Assembly (NCBI RefSeq): GCF_002901445.1
Contig: NZ_PPPD01000001.1
Location: forward strand, 1,976,001 to 2,040,000
Length of the DNA stretch: 64,000 nt
From: Deinococcus koreensis
GTDB lineage: Bacteria; Deinococcota; Deinococci; Deinococcales; Deinococcaceae
Direction of reading: 5' to 3'
Part shown: in pieces, positions 23,268 through 36,326 of the stretch
How the letters are laid out: each line of letters starts with the position of its first letter
Numbering within the stretch: the stretch's first letter is position 1
Translations under genes and position numbers: made by a program
The notes under the pieces: model-generated
What the model was told of the DNA's origin: nothing
What the model saw: only the letters and a program-made list of their open reading frames with translations
Database searches by the model: none

Positions 23268-23391
23268 GACCATCCTCCTGTGTCTGAAGGTTCGACTCTG
23301 CACGCGCTTCAGTCCTCCTCAGTCTGGGCGTCCGAGGGGCAATTCCGGGCCACACTTGACTGTCCCCTGCCGGGGGCATGATTCAGGCAGC

Positions 23392-23414
23392 AAAAACCCC
23401 CGCACGGGCGGGGG
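23392..23414 (-). terminator. rho-independent terminator of the liv operon
   Basis: On the minus strand CCCCCGC-CCGT-GCGGGGG is followed directly by TTTTTG, 20 bases past the livM stop. Confidence 0.85.
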
Positions 23415-23433
23415 AGAGCAGGAGAACCGGGCT

Positions 23434-24386
<953 letters not shown>

Positions 24387-24390
<4 letters not shown>

Positions 24391-25277
24391 CGTGCCCCCT
24401 CGGGCAGCCCAAACAGACCGCTGGGCCGTACCAGCAGCACCAGGGCCATCAGGATGAAGACCAGCGTGTTGGCGATGGGCGGGTAGAGCGCCGAGCCGAC
24501 CGCCGCCAGCACGCCCACCGCGAAGCCCGTGACGACGCTGCCCAGGATGCTGCCCATGCCGCCGATCACCACCACCGCGAAGGTCGTGATGATGAGTTCG
24601 GAGCCCATGTACGGCTCGACCGAGTAGATGGGCGCGGCCAGCACGCCCGCCAGCCCCGCCAGCCCCACGCCCACGCCGAAGACCCCGGTGACCCACTTGC
24701 CCACGTCGATGCCGAAGGCGCGGGTCACGCCGGGATTCTCGGTGCTGGCGCGGATGATGGCGCCCACGCGGGTCTTCTCGATCACGAACCAGGTGATCAG
24801 GCAGATGACCACACTCAGGGCGATCACGAACAGCCGGTACTTGGGAAAGACCACGAAGCCCAGGTTGACCACCCCGGACAACGCCTCCGGGGGCGTGTAG
24901 GGCGCGCTGGACACCGCGTACTGCGAGAGCATGACCTGTTTCACGAGGTCTTGTGTGAGCAGCGTCAGGCCGAAGGTGAGCAGCAGGTTGTAGGAGGGCT
25001 CCAGCCCGTACAGCCGCGAGAGCAGCGTGCGCTCCAGCACCACGCCGATCAGCCCCACGATCAGCGGCGCCAGGATCAGGGACGGCCAGAAGCCCAGCCC
25101 GAAGGCCTGCCCCAGGGCGAAGGCCACGAAGGCGCCCAGCATGTACAGCGCCCCGTGCGCGAAGTTCACGATCCGCAGCATGCCGAAGATGACCGCCAGC
25201 CCCAGCGAGAGCAGCGCATAGAACGCGCCGTTCACCAGACCGTTGAAGACTTGAATCAGCAGGAGTTGAGTGTTCAT
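24387..25277 (-). CDS. livH: branched-chain amino acid ABC transporter permease LivH
   Basis: 296-residue permease, LLIQVFNGLVNGAFYALLSL at the start and GLAVIFGMLRIVNFAHGALY, the LivH signature. Multiple helices; the GSVVTGFAVGVLAAVGSALY segment near the end is typical. Dimerises with LivM. It lies 94 bases downstream of the binding-protein gene, in a gap holding a partly palindromic sequence that may process or attenuate the mRNA. Confidence 0.9.
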
Positions 25278-25371
25278 AGGGGTCTAAAGGTCAAACCGTC
25301 TAAAGGCCGAACAGACGAGGAAACAGGGCCGTTTCCGTTAGACCGTTCGACTGTTCGACGGTCAGACATCC
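25278..25371 (-). repeat. imperfect inverted repeat between livK and livH
   Basis: GTCTAAA, GGTCAAA and GTCTAAA words on one side face GTTAGAC and GTTCGAC words on the other, around GGAAAC-GGCCCT-GTTTCC (minus strand). The roughly seven-base word length echoes the heptanucleotide hairpins elsewhere. It could stabilise the highly expressed livK message. Confidence 0.45.
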
Positions 25372-26589
25372 TCACATCTTGCACTTGCTCTCGGACAGCG
25401 GCATGAAGGCCTTGGCGGCCGGAATGGTCGCCAGGCGGGTGTAGATGTCGCCGGCCTCCTTCGACTCGGCCTTGGACTTCACCATCACGGTGTGCACGTT
25501 CAGCAGCACGCGGTGATCCTGCGCCCGGATGGTGGCGTTGCGGGCGAAGAAGTCGTCGAAGGAGTGGCCTTCCAGGGCTTTCACCACCGCGTCGGAGGTG
25601 TCGGTCTTGGCGCGGGCCACGGCCTGCAGGTAGGTCATGGTCGAGGAGTAGACGCCGGCCTGCGCCCAGGTGGGCTTCTTGCCGAAGGCCTTCTCGAACT
25701 TCATGGCCCACTGGCGCGACCTTGCGTCGTAGTTCCAGAACCACGGCACGGTGGCGATGGCGCCCGCGAAGGCGTCCTGGCCCAGCGCGGCCACGTCGGT
25801 CTCGAACAGCAGGCCGATGCCCAGGCCGATGCCCTGCTTCTTCAGGCCGAACTCGTTGTACTGCTTGACCACGTTCACGAGGTCGTTGCCGGCCTGCATG
25901 GTGCCGAAGATCTTGGGTTTCAGGCTCTGGGCCTTGAGCAGGTACGAGGAGAAATCGGTGTTCGGGAAGGGCGTGGCGTCGCTGTTCGTGACCATCTTGC
26001 CGCCGTTTTCCTGCACCGCCGCCATCATCTGCCGGTTCAGATCCTGGCCGAAGGCGTAGTTGGGGTAGATGATGTACCACGAGTTGCCGCCGCGCTTGGT
26101 CACGGCCGTGCCGGTGCCGTTGGCGAGCATGAAGTTGTCGTAGGCGTAGTGGAAGGTGTACCTGTTGCACTTCTCGTTGGTCAGGGCGGTGGTGGCGCCG
26201 GTCACGACCATGGCGATGACCTTCTTCTGGCGGGCGACCTCGGTGGCGGCCAGCGCGGCGCTGCTGGTCGGCATGTCCACCAGCATGTCCACGCCCTGGC
26301 GGTCGATCATCTCGGCGGCCTTGTTACCGGCCACGTCGGCCTTGTTCTGGTGATCCACGCCGGTCACCGTGACCTTGCCGGCGTAGGCCTTGTTGGCCTT
26401 CATGAAATCCTCGGCGGCCATCTGCGCGGCCTTCACGGAGCCCTGGCCGGCCAGCTCGGAGTACACGCCCGAGAGGTCGGTCAGCACGCCGACCCTGATG
26501 GCGCCGTCGGAGAGGGTCTGGGCCTGCGCGGCGCCCAGGGTGCCCAGGGCAGCGGTGGCGAGCAGGGCGGTCAGCTTGGTCTTGTTCAT
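25372..26589 (-). CDS. livK: branched-chain amino acid ABC transporter substrate-binding protein
   Basis: 405-residue periplasmic binding protein of the LivJ/LivK type-1 fold. Signal peptide KLTALLATAALGTLGAAQAQ, then SDGAIRVGVLTDLSGVYSEL, VDMLVDMPTSSAALAATEVA and NRYTFHYAYDNFMLANGTGT. These proteins bind Leu/Ile/Val or, in related systems, other amino acids, urea or aromatic acids; specificity is not clear from sequence. GGAGG lies about nine bases before the ATG. Placed in mid-operon between the ATPases and the permeases. Confidence 0.88.
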   Translation of the reverse strand: MNKTKLTALLATAALGTLGAAQAQTLSDGAIRVGVLTDLSGVYSELAGQGSVKAAQMAAEDFMKANKAYAGKVTVTGVDHQNKADVAGNKAAEMIDRQGVDMLVDMPTSSAALAATEVARQKKVIAMVVTGATTALTNEKCNRYTFHYAYDNFMLANGTGTAVTKRGGNSWYIIYPNYAFGQDLNRQMMAAVQENGGKMVTNSDATPFPNTDFSSYLLKAQSLKPKIFGTMQAGNDLVNVVKQYNEFGLKKQGIGLGIGLLFETDVAALGQDAFAGAIATVPWFWNYDARSRQWAMKFEKAFGKKPTWAQAGVYSSTMTYLQAVARAKTDTSDAVVKALEGHSFDDFFARNATIRAQDHRVLLNVHTVMVKSKAESKEAGDIYTRLATIPAAKAFMPLSESKCKM

Positions 26590-26627
26590 GGGTGGTACCT
26601 CCGGAGAGTGGGGATGATGGATAGGGT

Positions 26628-27367
<740 letters not shown>

Positions 27368-27371
<4 letters not shown>

Positions 27372-28171
27372 GCGTGCGCCTCGTCGCCCAGGTAGGCCTC
27401 GATCACGCGCGGGTCGCGGCGCACGTCGTCGTAGACGCCACTGGCGAGCACCGAGCCGTACTGCAGCACGGTGATCCGGTTCGCCAGTTCGGCCACCACG
27501 CTCATGTTGTGCTCGACCAGCACGACCGTGCGCCCCCGCGCCACCTGCCGCACGAGGTCGATCACCCGCGCGACCCCTTCCGAACCCATGCCGGACGTCG
27601 GTTCGTCCAGCAGCAGGACTTTCGGGTTCTGGGTCAGCGAGATGCCGATCTCCAGCTGGCGTTTCTCGCCGTGGCTGAGGTCGGCCGCCAGCCGGGTGGG
27701 GGCGTCCGCCAGCCCCACGTCGGTCAGGATGCGGTCGGCCTGATCATTCAGCGAGTCCAGGCGTGACAGCGGCGTCCAGAACTGGTGCGGCAGCGGGGTG
27801 GGCGACTGCAGCGCGACCAGCACGTTCTCCCGCACCGTCATGGTCGGAAAGACCGAGCTGATCTGAAACGAGCGCGACAGGCCCCGGCGCACGATCTGGT
27901 GCGGGGGCAGCGTGTCGATGCGCTCGCCCGAGAGCCTGACCTCGCCCGAGGTCGGTTTCAGGAAGCCCGAGAGCAGGTTGAAGAGGGTCGTCTTGCCCGC
28001 CCCGTTGGGGCCGATAATGGCGTGGATCTCGCCCTCGCGGATGCCCAACGTCACGTCATTGGTGGCCCGGAAGCCCCGGAACTCCTTGACGAGGTGGCGG
28101 GCTTCCAGGATGGTGTCCAGCGCGGCCGGGGGAACGGCGGCGCCATGAGCGCTCGAAGATGGGCTTGTCAT
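27368..28171 (-). CDS. livG: branched-chain amino acid ABC transporter ATP-binding protein LivG
   Basis: 267 residues. Walker A GPNGAGKTTLFNLLSGF, LSHGEKRQLEIGISL signature, Walker B LLLDEPTSGMGSEG and VLVEHNM. Has an N-terminal extension of about 20 residues rich in Ser and Ala before ILEARHLVKEF. The ATG at 28171 has no RBS at good spacing but overlaps the stop of a nine-codon ORF (TGATG) with a strong RBS, so translation probably re-initiates. First structural gene of livGFKHM. Confidence 0.9.
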
Positions 28172-28200
28172 CAAGTGCGGCCAGATGCAGCTCCAGGCAT
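28171..28200 (-). CDS. nine-codon leader ORF coupled to livG
   Basis: AGGGAGG lies four bases before ATG, followed by codons for MPGAASGRT and TGA. The stop overlaps the livG ATG (TGATG). The peptide contains no Leu, Ile or Val, so a classical branched-chain attenuation peptide is unlikely; coupling or start-site regulation fits better. Not too short to be real, but unproven. Confidence 0.45.
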   Translation of the reverse strand: MPGAASGRT

Positions 28201-28349
28201 CGTTCCTCCCTGTCGTGGTTGTGGTACGGGGGGAGTGTAATGCCTGGGCGTGACGGCCGTGTTACACCCTGGGCGCCCGGGGCCGCAGCGATGAACGCTG
28301 GCTCAAGGGTTCGGTGTCCTCCAGCGGCGCGGCGATTCCGGGCAGCGCC

Positions 28350-28970
28350 TCAACTCCGGCTGGGGCCGCCGGCCTGGAGGGGGCGCGGGTACGCGGGCGT
28401 TTCCTGGCCGGGCGTGCGGCCGCGCACCCCCTGGAGCAGCGCGCGGATCTGCGCGAAATCGGCGTCGATGTCGCCGCTGGGCTGCACGTAGCCGATCATG
28501 CCGAAGCGCCGCCGCCCCCAGTCGAAGGCCGTGACGCCGATGGGCACGCCGGCGTCGAGCGCCATGTAGTAGAAGCCGGTCTTCCAGTACTCCCCGCGCC
28601 CCCGGGTGCCCTCCGGCGCCACGGCCAGCACGAGTTCGGGTTCTCGGTTGATGATCGCCACGACCGCGTCCACGAAATTCCCGCCGGCCCGTTGCCGGTC
28701 GACCGGCAGGCCCCCCAGGGCGCGCATCAGGAACCCCAGCGGCGGCGCGAACAGCTCGCGCTTGGCGAGGAAATGCATGGGCAGCCGCATCGCCAGCGAC
28801 AGCAGGATGCCGGGCCAGAAGTCCGCGTTGCTGGTGTGGGGCGCGACCGCCGCGACGAACTTCGGCCCCGGCGGGGGAGCGAGCACGGGCGTCCAGCCGA
28901 GCAGGCGCATGGTGCCCAGCGCCAGGCGTGAGGTCAGGGTGTGCTTGCGGCCGGGCCACAGAGGAGACAT
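28350..28970 (-). CDS. PlsC-like 1-acylglycerol-3-phosphate acyltransferase family protein
   Basis: 206 residues. The HX4D motif is PHTSNADFWPG and the EGTR motif APEGTRGRGEYWKTGFYYMA, both characteristic of glycerolipid acyltransferases. It probably acylates a lysophospholipid at the membrane; the exact acceptor is uncertain as the family is broad. TATACT ends eight bases before the ATG at 28970, so leaderless; the upstream open frame to 29084 is rejected on that basis. Confidence 0.85.
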   Translation of the reverse strand: MSPLWPGRKHTLTSRLALGTMRLLGWTPVLAPPPGPKFVAAVAPHTSNADFWPGILLSLAMRLPMHFLAKRELFAPPLGFLMRALGGLPVDRQRAGGNFVDAVVAIINREPELVLAVAPEGTRGRGEYWKTGFYYMALDAGVPIGVTAFDWGRRRFGMIGYVQPSGDIDADFAQIRALLQGVRGRTPGQETPAYPRPLQAGGPSRS

Positions 28971-29049
28971 GTGGGGCGAGTATACGGGCGGGCCACGGGT
29001 CGCCGGAGCGGGTGGTCTCGGCCCGCTCGGCGCGTGCCGGAGTCGGCCC

Positions 29050-29175
29050 TCAGGGTTTGCGCTCGGGCGGGCGGGTCGGCGCACGCTGAGCCCTGGGCCG
29101 CTCCTGCCACGCGGCCAGCACCAGCGAGATGACGATGGCCGAACCAGCGAACAGCAGTTCCATGACCGTCATCAT
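29050..29175 (-). CDS. possible 41-residue single-span membrane peptide
   Basis: MMTVMELLFAGSAIVISLVL then AAWQERPRAQRAP and a basic Pro-rich tail: one membrane helix with a positive C-terminus. AAGAGG stands just upstream, fitting best a start at the second ATG (29172). It precedes the acyltransferase gene by 79 bases on the same strand. Start signals are modest, so this is tentative. Confidence 0.4.
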   Translation of the reverse strand: MMTVMELLFAGSAIVISLVLAAWQERPRAQRAPTRPPERKP

Positions 29176-29421
29176 GCCTCTTTTCATCTCATCTTAATGT
29201 TACTTTTTTCTCATCTGGTGTGAGAATGTTCACGGGGAAGGGGGCTCGCCCTGCAGAGCGCCGCAAGGTCGGTGACCGCCTTTTCCACGCCCAGTCAGCC
29301 TGTACCTCTCGGCGGCTGCCCGGTCGGGCCAGCCCTGGGGACGCGCTGGCCTCCGACACAGAACATCCCCCCGCGTCAGTTCAGACGCGGGGGGATGGAG
29401 AAGGGGAGGCTGAAGCCGACC

Positions 29422-30369
<948 letters not shown>

Positions 30370-30520
30370 GAAGCGAGTCTGCGGCGCCCTCATGACCTCA
30401 GCCTGACGGCGTCCCAGAGAGGGTCGGCAGACTCTTCTCATCTCCGGCCCACGGGCGGTGACCGGGAGGGGGCCCCTGCGGCTGGCGCTGCCCACGATAC
30501 TCATGCAATAGACTGACGGG

Positions 30521-31177
30521 GTGATCCCCCGCAATTCAGATGCTGGCACCAGAGGCTTCGTCACCGCTCGTCGGACAGGCGCGGCGTTGGCGATGGTGGG
30601 TGGCCTGCTGGCCCTGACTCCGGCCCCCCAGGCGGCCCAGACCTCATCAGCTCAGTCCACCTCGGCCGGAGCCATGACTGCCCAGCCTGCGGCCATTCCG
30701 GCCCGGCCTCTGCCCCGCTACCGCGCCTTCAACTATGTCCGTCCCGCCCGGCCCACTCCGTCTGCCCAGCCTGGCGAGGAACAGCTGCTGACCGTCCAGA
30801 ACGGCGCTGCACGCCTGAGCCTGACCCTGAGGCAGCTCCAGGCCATGCCCGCCGTGCGCTACCGGGTTCGGCATCCCCAGCTCAACCGCTTTTACACCTA
30901 CGAGGGCGTGCCCCTGCGGGATTTGGCGGTTCTAGGTGGCTTCGCCGGCAAGGATCTGCGGATCTATGCCAGCAACGGTTTCGTCTCGACCATCCTGGCG
31001 AAGGATTATCTGAGCTACCCCATCATGCTCGCCTACGCTGCCGATGGAGCGCCCATCCCGGTGTTGCAGAAAGGGCCATTGACCGTGGTGCTCCCGGCCT
31101 CGGCCGATCGCTTTCATTCACCTCTCTATTCGGCGGCCTGGGTCTGGTTCGCCGAGCGCATCACCCCCGTTCCCTGA
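30521..31177 (+). CDS. exported protein with a molybdopterin-oxidoreductase-like (sulfite-oxidase-fold) domain
   Basis: 218 residues. A hydrophobic segment near residues 18-32 ([20 protein letters not shown]) suggests export. From about residue 85, [34 protein letters not shown] and [20 protein letters not shown] resemble the small sulfite-oxidase-like fold, but no Moco-ligand cysteine is seen, so it probably binds something else or only senses. GTG start six bases after TAGACT (leaderless). The kinase gene follows after two bases. Confidence 0.7.
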   Translation: MIPRNSDAGTRGFVTARRTGAALAMVGGLLALTPAPQAAQTSSAQSTSAGAMTAQPAAIPARPLPRYRAFNYVRPARPTPSAQPGEEQLLTVQNGAARLSLTLRQLQAMPAVRYRVRHPQLNRFYTYEGVPLRDLAVLGGFAGKDLRIYASNGFVSTILAKDYLSYPIMLAYAADGAPIPVLQKGPLTVVLPASADRFHSPLYSAAWVWFAERITPVP

Positions 31178-31179
31178 CC

Positions 31180-32436
<1,257 letters not shown>

Positions 32437-32605
32437 GCCCTCTTTGATACGGCAGGGGCGCGGTGTCCCGCAGTCGGGTGATCCAGCAGGAGGTCAGGCG
32501 CTCCGGATTTCGTTCTATCCGTCCCTGTGCGCCGGTGCTGCTCGGTGGCCCTGACCTCTGGCCTTTCCGGGCCGGGCTGGGATGGCGGGGCGGAACTGAC
32601 TGTTC

Positions 32606-33664
32606 TCAGAGCCGGGCGAAGACCTGGGTCCAGTAGCGTCCGTAGGGGGTGCCGGGGCGGTTCACAAAGGAGAGGCCGATCAGGCCGAAGTCGGACATGA
32701 TGTTCTTGCAGTGGCCGGGGCTGCGGAGCCAGCCGTCCACGACCTCGGCGGGCGTTTCCTGGCCGGCCGCGATGTTCTCGGCCACGGCGCGGGGCTTGAG
32801 GCCGGCGGCCAGGACGCGGCGCAGCGGGGTGCTGCCGTCCAGACCGCTGACGTGGTCGAAATAGCCGCCCAGCGCCATGCCCGCCGACTGTGCCAGGGCG
32901 GCCGCGTCCAGGGCCGCGCTCTGCGACAGGGGCGGCAGGCTGGCCCCGCCTTCGCGCAGGGTGGCGCAGTTCCAGCCGCGCGCGCGGGCCCGGTTGGTCA
33001 GGCGCAGCACCTCGCTCTCGAAGGGCACGGAGCCGCTGAAGGGCGCGGCCGTGAAGGTGATCCGGCGTTCCTGCTGGCGGCCATCCTGCAGCGTGACCAG
33101 GGCGGTGGCCTGGTGGGTGCCGTGGTTCAGGCTGACGGGCCGCTCCCCGACCTCCTGGCCGTCGAGCAGCAGCCTGGGCGCGGCCGGGGTGTACAGCACG
33201 CTGTCGACCGCGCTGAGCCGCACCTGCCCCTGGCCCAGCAGGATGGTCAGGGCGCCGCGCTCCGGGCCGCCGGATTTCACGTCGATCTTGGCCTCGGCCC
33301 GGCTGACCACGCGGCCGCCCGAATCCAGCAGCCGGGCCTGCATGGTGTACGACCCGGCGCGGTAGTACGTATTCCTGACCTGCGGCCCGGAGGCCGCCCC
33401 GCCGTCTCCGAACGTCCATTCCACCCGGTAGTCGGCGGGCATGGTGGCGTGGAAGGTGACCAGCAGCGGCGCCCTCAGTTCGGAGCTGGCGCTGTAACCG
33501 ATCTGGAAGGGCACCCCGGCGCTCTGCGCCAGGGCCCGGCCGGAATCCTGCAGCGTGTCGGGGAGAGCGGCCAGCAGGGCGGCCAGGCTCAGGCCCAGTC
33601 CGGCGCGGCGCAGCCGGCGGGAGGGGGTGCGGGGGGTGGGCAAGTCGCGGCCAGCGGGCGTCAC
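32606..33664 (-). CDS. exported protein with PKD-like and CAP (SCP/PR1) domains
   Basis: 352 residues. N-terminal signal anchor around LGLSLAALLAALPDTLQ; a PKD-like beta-sandwich (VEWTFGDGGAASGPQVRNTY) at about 70-130; then a C-terminal CAP domain with LTNRARARGWNCATLRE, AQSAGMALGGYFDHVSGLDG, AVAENIAAGQETPAEVVDGW and RSPGHCKNIM. CAP proteins are secreted and often of unknown activity. GTG start at 33664, six bases after TAGCCT (leaderless). Confidence 0.88.
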   Translation of the reverse strand: MTPAGRDLPTPRTPSRRLRRAGLGLSLAALLAALPDTLQDSGRALAQSAGVPFQIGYSASSELRAPLLVTFHATMPADYRVEWTFGDGGAASGPQVRNTYYRAGSYTMQARLLDSGGRVVSRAEAKIDVKSGGPERGALTILLGQGQVRLSAVDSVLYTPAAPRLLLDGQEVGERPVSLNHGTHQATALVTLQDGRQQERRITFTAAPFSGSVPFESEVLRLTNRARARGWNCATLREGGASLPPLSQSAALDAAALAQSAGMALGGYFDHVSGLDGSTPLRRVLAAGLKPRAVAENIAAGQETPAEVVDGWLRSPGHCKNIMSDFGLIGLSFVNRPGTPYGRYWTQVFARL

Positions 33665-34109
33665 CCCTTCAGGCTACCCGGCCGGGCCTGACCGGGTTGT
33701 GACAAACCCTGACCCACACGCTCCCGCTGCTTCCCACGGTTTCCCAAGGTGCCCGGCCCGGCAGCCGGCAGTGCGTTCATACGGATTCCGACACCATCCC
33801 GTTGAAAACGGAGTGAACTCCGACCAAACGGACTCGTAGAGTTGCAAAGCACAGAAGGAGAGCGTACGAGTTCCGGGCGATGGACGTGCATCCGGTTTCC
33901 TGGCGGATGCGAGGGAATTGGACGGAACCCATCTCAGTCAATAGCGCGGACACATCCGATGAACAGCAGTGAGCCGACTTGAGTACGTCCAGCTGGGACG
34001 TCATGCCCATTCACCCCCTCCCAACCCCCCCCCTCAAGGGGGAGGGGCGAAAAACGCCGTATTCATCGCATCTCCTGCAACTCTATGCGGAAACTGTCCG
34101 AACCATTGA
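33665..34109. other. intergenic region with two repeat pieces
   Basis: No gene. 33795-33935 carries a modular repeat (ACGGACTCGTAGAGTTGCAA and later GCATCCGGTTTCCTGGCGG) also found at 38207-38330. 34016-34048 is a C-run/G-run hairpin (CCCCCCTCAAGGGGGAGGGG) of the kind seen in the longer palindromic repeats. Confidence 0.55.
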
Positions 34110-34697
34110 TCAGTTCACGTCGGCCACGTCCGCGAGCAGTTCGGCCAGCTGCTCCTTGGCGCGGAACACGCGGCTTTTGGCCGTGCCGACCGCCACGCCC
34201 TGAATCTGCGCGATTTCCTCGTAGGGCAGATCCTCGACGAAGCGTAGCACCACGGCCTCGCGGTACTCGGCGGGAAGCTTCAGCAGGGCGCGCTGCACGC
34301 GGTCTTGGGCGTCGGCGCTCTCGGCGGCCTGCACGGGCGAGCGGGCCACGCTGGTGACCTCGAAGCCCACGTCCTCGCGCGCCTCCTCCAGGCTGAAGCG
34401 CTGGAGCTGCTTGCGGCGGTGGGATTCGATCTGCGTGTTGCGCGCCACCTGATAGAGCCAGGGCAGCACGCGTTCGCCGGAGCGGAAGGTGCGGATGCTG
34501 CGCCAGGCCCGGTAGAAGACCTCCTGGGTCAGGTCGAGTGCGTCCTCGCTGTTGCCTTCCAGGCGGTAGAGGTAGCCGTACATGCGGCCCTCGTATTCCT
34601 GCACGAAGTCGTACCAGGCGCTTTCCTCGCCGGCCAGAAGCCGCTCGAGCCGCTCTGGAGCGAGCGCGTCGGCTGGGGGATCGGTAGGGGCGCTCAC
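34110..34697 (-). CDS. ECF-type RNA polymerase sigma factor
   Basis: 195 residues. Region 2: GYLYRLEGNSEDALDLTQEV and FYRAWRSIRTF; region 4: LPAEYREAVVLRFVEDLPYE and EIAQIQGVAVGTAKSRVFRA, an HTH typical of ECF sigmas. Directs polymerase to a stress regulon; no anti-sigma gene is adjacent. The GTG start has a TATCCT box nine bases upstream, a slightly long leaderless spacing. Confidence 0.9.
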   Translation of the reverse strand: MSAPTDPPADALAPERLERLLAGEESAWYDFVQEYEGRMYGYLYRLEGNSEDALDLTQEVFYRAWRSIRTFRSGERVLPWLYQVARNTQIESHRRKQLQRFSLEEAREDVGFEVTSVARSPVQAAESADAQDRVQRALLKLPAEYREAVVLRFVEDLPYEEIAQIQGVAVGTAKSRVFRAKEQLAELLADVADVN

Positions 34698-34882
34698 GGT
34701 GCGCCCAGGATACTGTGCCGGGGCGGGCTGTGCCGCCCTGAACTGTAGTCCTATGAACGATGTCGGGCTGGACGCAGTGGATCTGGGGGCGTCTGGCCTG
34801 GGCAGCGCCGGGCCTGCGGGAACACCGTAAGACCCGGCGCGTTAGGATGCACGCGCCCAGCGCTCTGCCTGAGCCCCTCACC

Positions 34883-35338
34883 ATGACCACGCTGCCCACC
34901 CCACCTTCCATCCCCGTCCTGTCTGCCCAGGCCCTTCCCACGGAGGCCGCGACTCAGGCGGCCCAGACCCAGCTGGCCCAGTCTCAGGTGGCCCAGACCC
35001 AGTTGGCCCAGTCCGGCAGTCTGCTCGACGCCCTGCGCCCGGCGCTGCCCGATCTCAGTGTGGGCGCGCTCCTAGGCTTCGCCACCGGCGTGGCCCTGCG
35101 GCACGTCGGGCGGGTGGTGCTGATCGTGGTGGGCGTACTGTTCATCACCCTGCAGCTGCTCGCCTACTTCGACCTGATCACCGTCAACTGGCTGCGGCTG
35201 CAGGCCCTGACCGAACCCTGGCTGCGGCAGGGCAGCGAGCAGGGCGCGACTTGGTTCCGGCGCGTCCTGACCGCCAACCTGCCCTTCGCCGGGGCCTACA
35301 CGGCGGGGCTGCTCGTGGGCCTCCGGGCCCGGGTCTAG
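34883..35338 (+). CDS. FUN14 family membrane protein
   Basis: About 151 residues from the ATG at 34883. A disordered N-terminus has 15-base/5-residue repeats (AQTQL-AQSQV-AQTQL-AQS), then LSVGALLGFATGVALRHVGR, VVLIVVGVLFITLQLLAYFD and ITVNWLRLQALT, the FUN14 pattern of two hydrophobic helices. A second hydrophobic stretch closes the protein. The frame is open to an ATG at 34760 whose extension does not look like FUN14; the start is uncertain. Confidence 0.7.
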   Translation: MTTLPTPPSIPVLSAQALPTEAATQAAQTQLAQSQVAQTQLAQSGSLLDALRPALPDLSVGALLGFATGVALRHVGRVVLIVVGVLFITLQLLAYFDLITVNWLRLQALTEPWLRQGSEQGATWFRRVLTANLPFAGAYTAGLLVGLRARV

Positions 35339-35396
35339 CGCCGCCACCTCAGCGCCGTCACCTCTGCCCTGAGACTGCTGCCTTTAGACTGCCCGC

Positions 35397-35891
<495 letters not shown>

Positions 35892-35894
35892 GGG

Positions 35895-35973
35895 AGGCGG
35901 ATGGCAGATGGCAAAAGGCAGATGGTCAAGAACGTCCTGAAGCCATCTGCCTTCGACCATCGGCCATCCGCCT
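35895..35973. repeat. 79-bp hairpin built of heptanucleotide words
   Basis: GGCGGAT-GGCAGAT-GGCAAAA-GGCAGAT is a run of seven-base words. The reverse complement of the right arm matches the left at 27 of 31 positions, with a 17-base loop. It starts four bases past the flavin reductase stop and may serve as its 3' end. Confidence 0.8.
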
Positions 35974-35992
35974 TCTTCGGCATAATGCCCCC

Positions 35993-36268
35993 GTGCCCCC
36001 CTACGCCCTGCAACTGGCTATCGCCCTGGCCCTGGCGGGTCTGACCTTTCTGGTCGGGTATCCGCTGAGCATCGGCAGTGGGCGGGTGGTGGACGCGCTG
36101 GACGCCTTCCTCCTGGTGTTCGCGCTGGTGAACCTGCGGGTGGCCTGGACGGCGGCCAATGCGGTCGGCGGGGGCCGCGCTCCGGCCTGGTTCGTGCTGG
36201 CGGGACTACTGACGGCCGCGCTGATCACCTGGGGCATGGTGCGGGCGCTGACGCCGATGACCGCCTGA
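35993..36268 (+). CDS. small three-helix membrane protein
   Basis: 91 residues with three hydrophobic segments: LAIALALAGLTFLVGYPLSI, DAFLLVFALVNLRVAW and FVLAGLLTAALITWGMV. No family recognised. GTG start six bases after CATAAT, an almost consensus leaderless arrangement. Stands alone between the hairpin and the phosphoesterase gene. Confidence 0.6.
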   Translation: MPPYALQLAIALALAGLTFLVGYPLSIGSGRVVDALDAFLLVFALVNLRVAWTAANAVGGGRAPAWFVLAGLLTAALITWGMVRALTPMTA

Positions 36269-36326
36269 ATCCGAACGGCGCACCTGACACAGGTCAGGCC
36301 CAGGGACGCGGGCTACACTCCGGGGC

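Noticed and set aside
34754..34830. 25-codon frame before the FUN14 gene
   Set aside because: The nearby -10-like word is not a good match and the peptide has no recognisable content; it is probably part of the FUN14 gene's upstream region.
34760..34882. N-terminal extension of the FUN14 protein from the ATG at 34760
   Set aside because: The extra 41 residues contain no FUN14-like sequence and their codons look non-coding; the ATG at 34883 is preferred, though the choice stays open.
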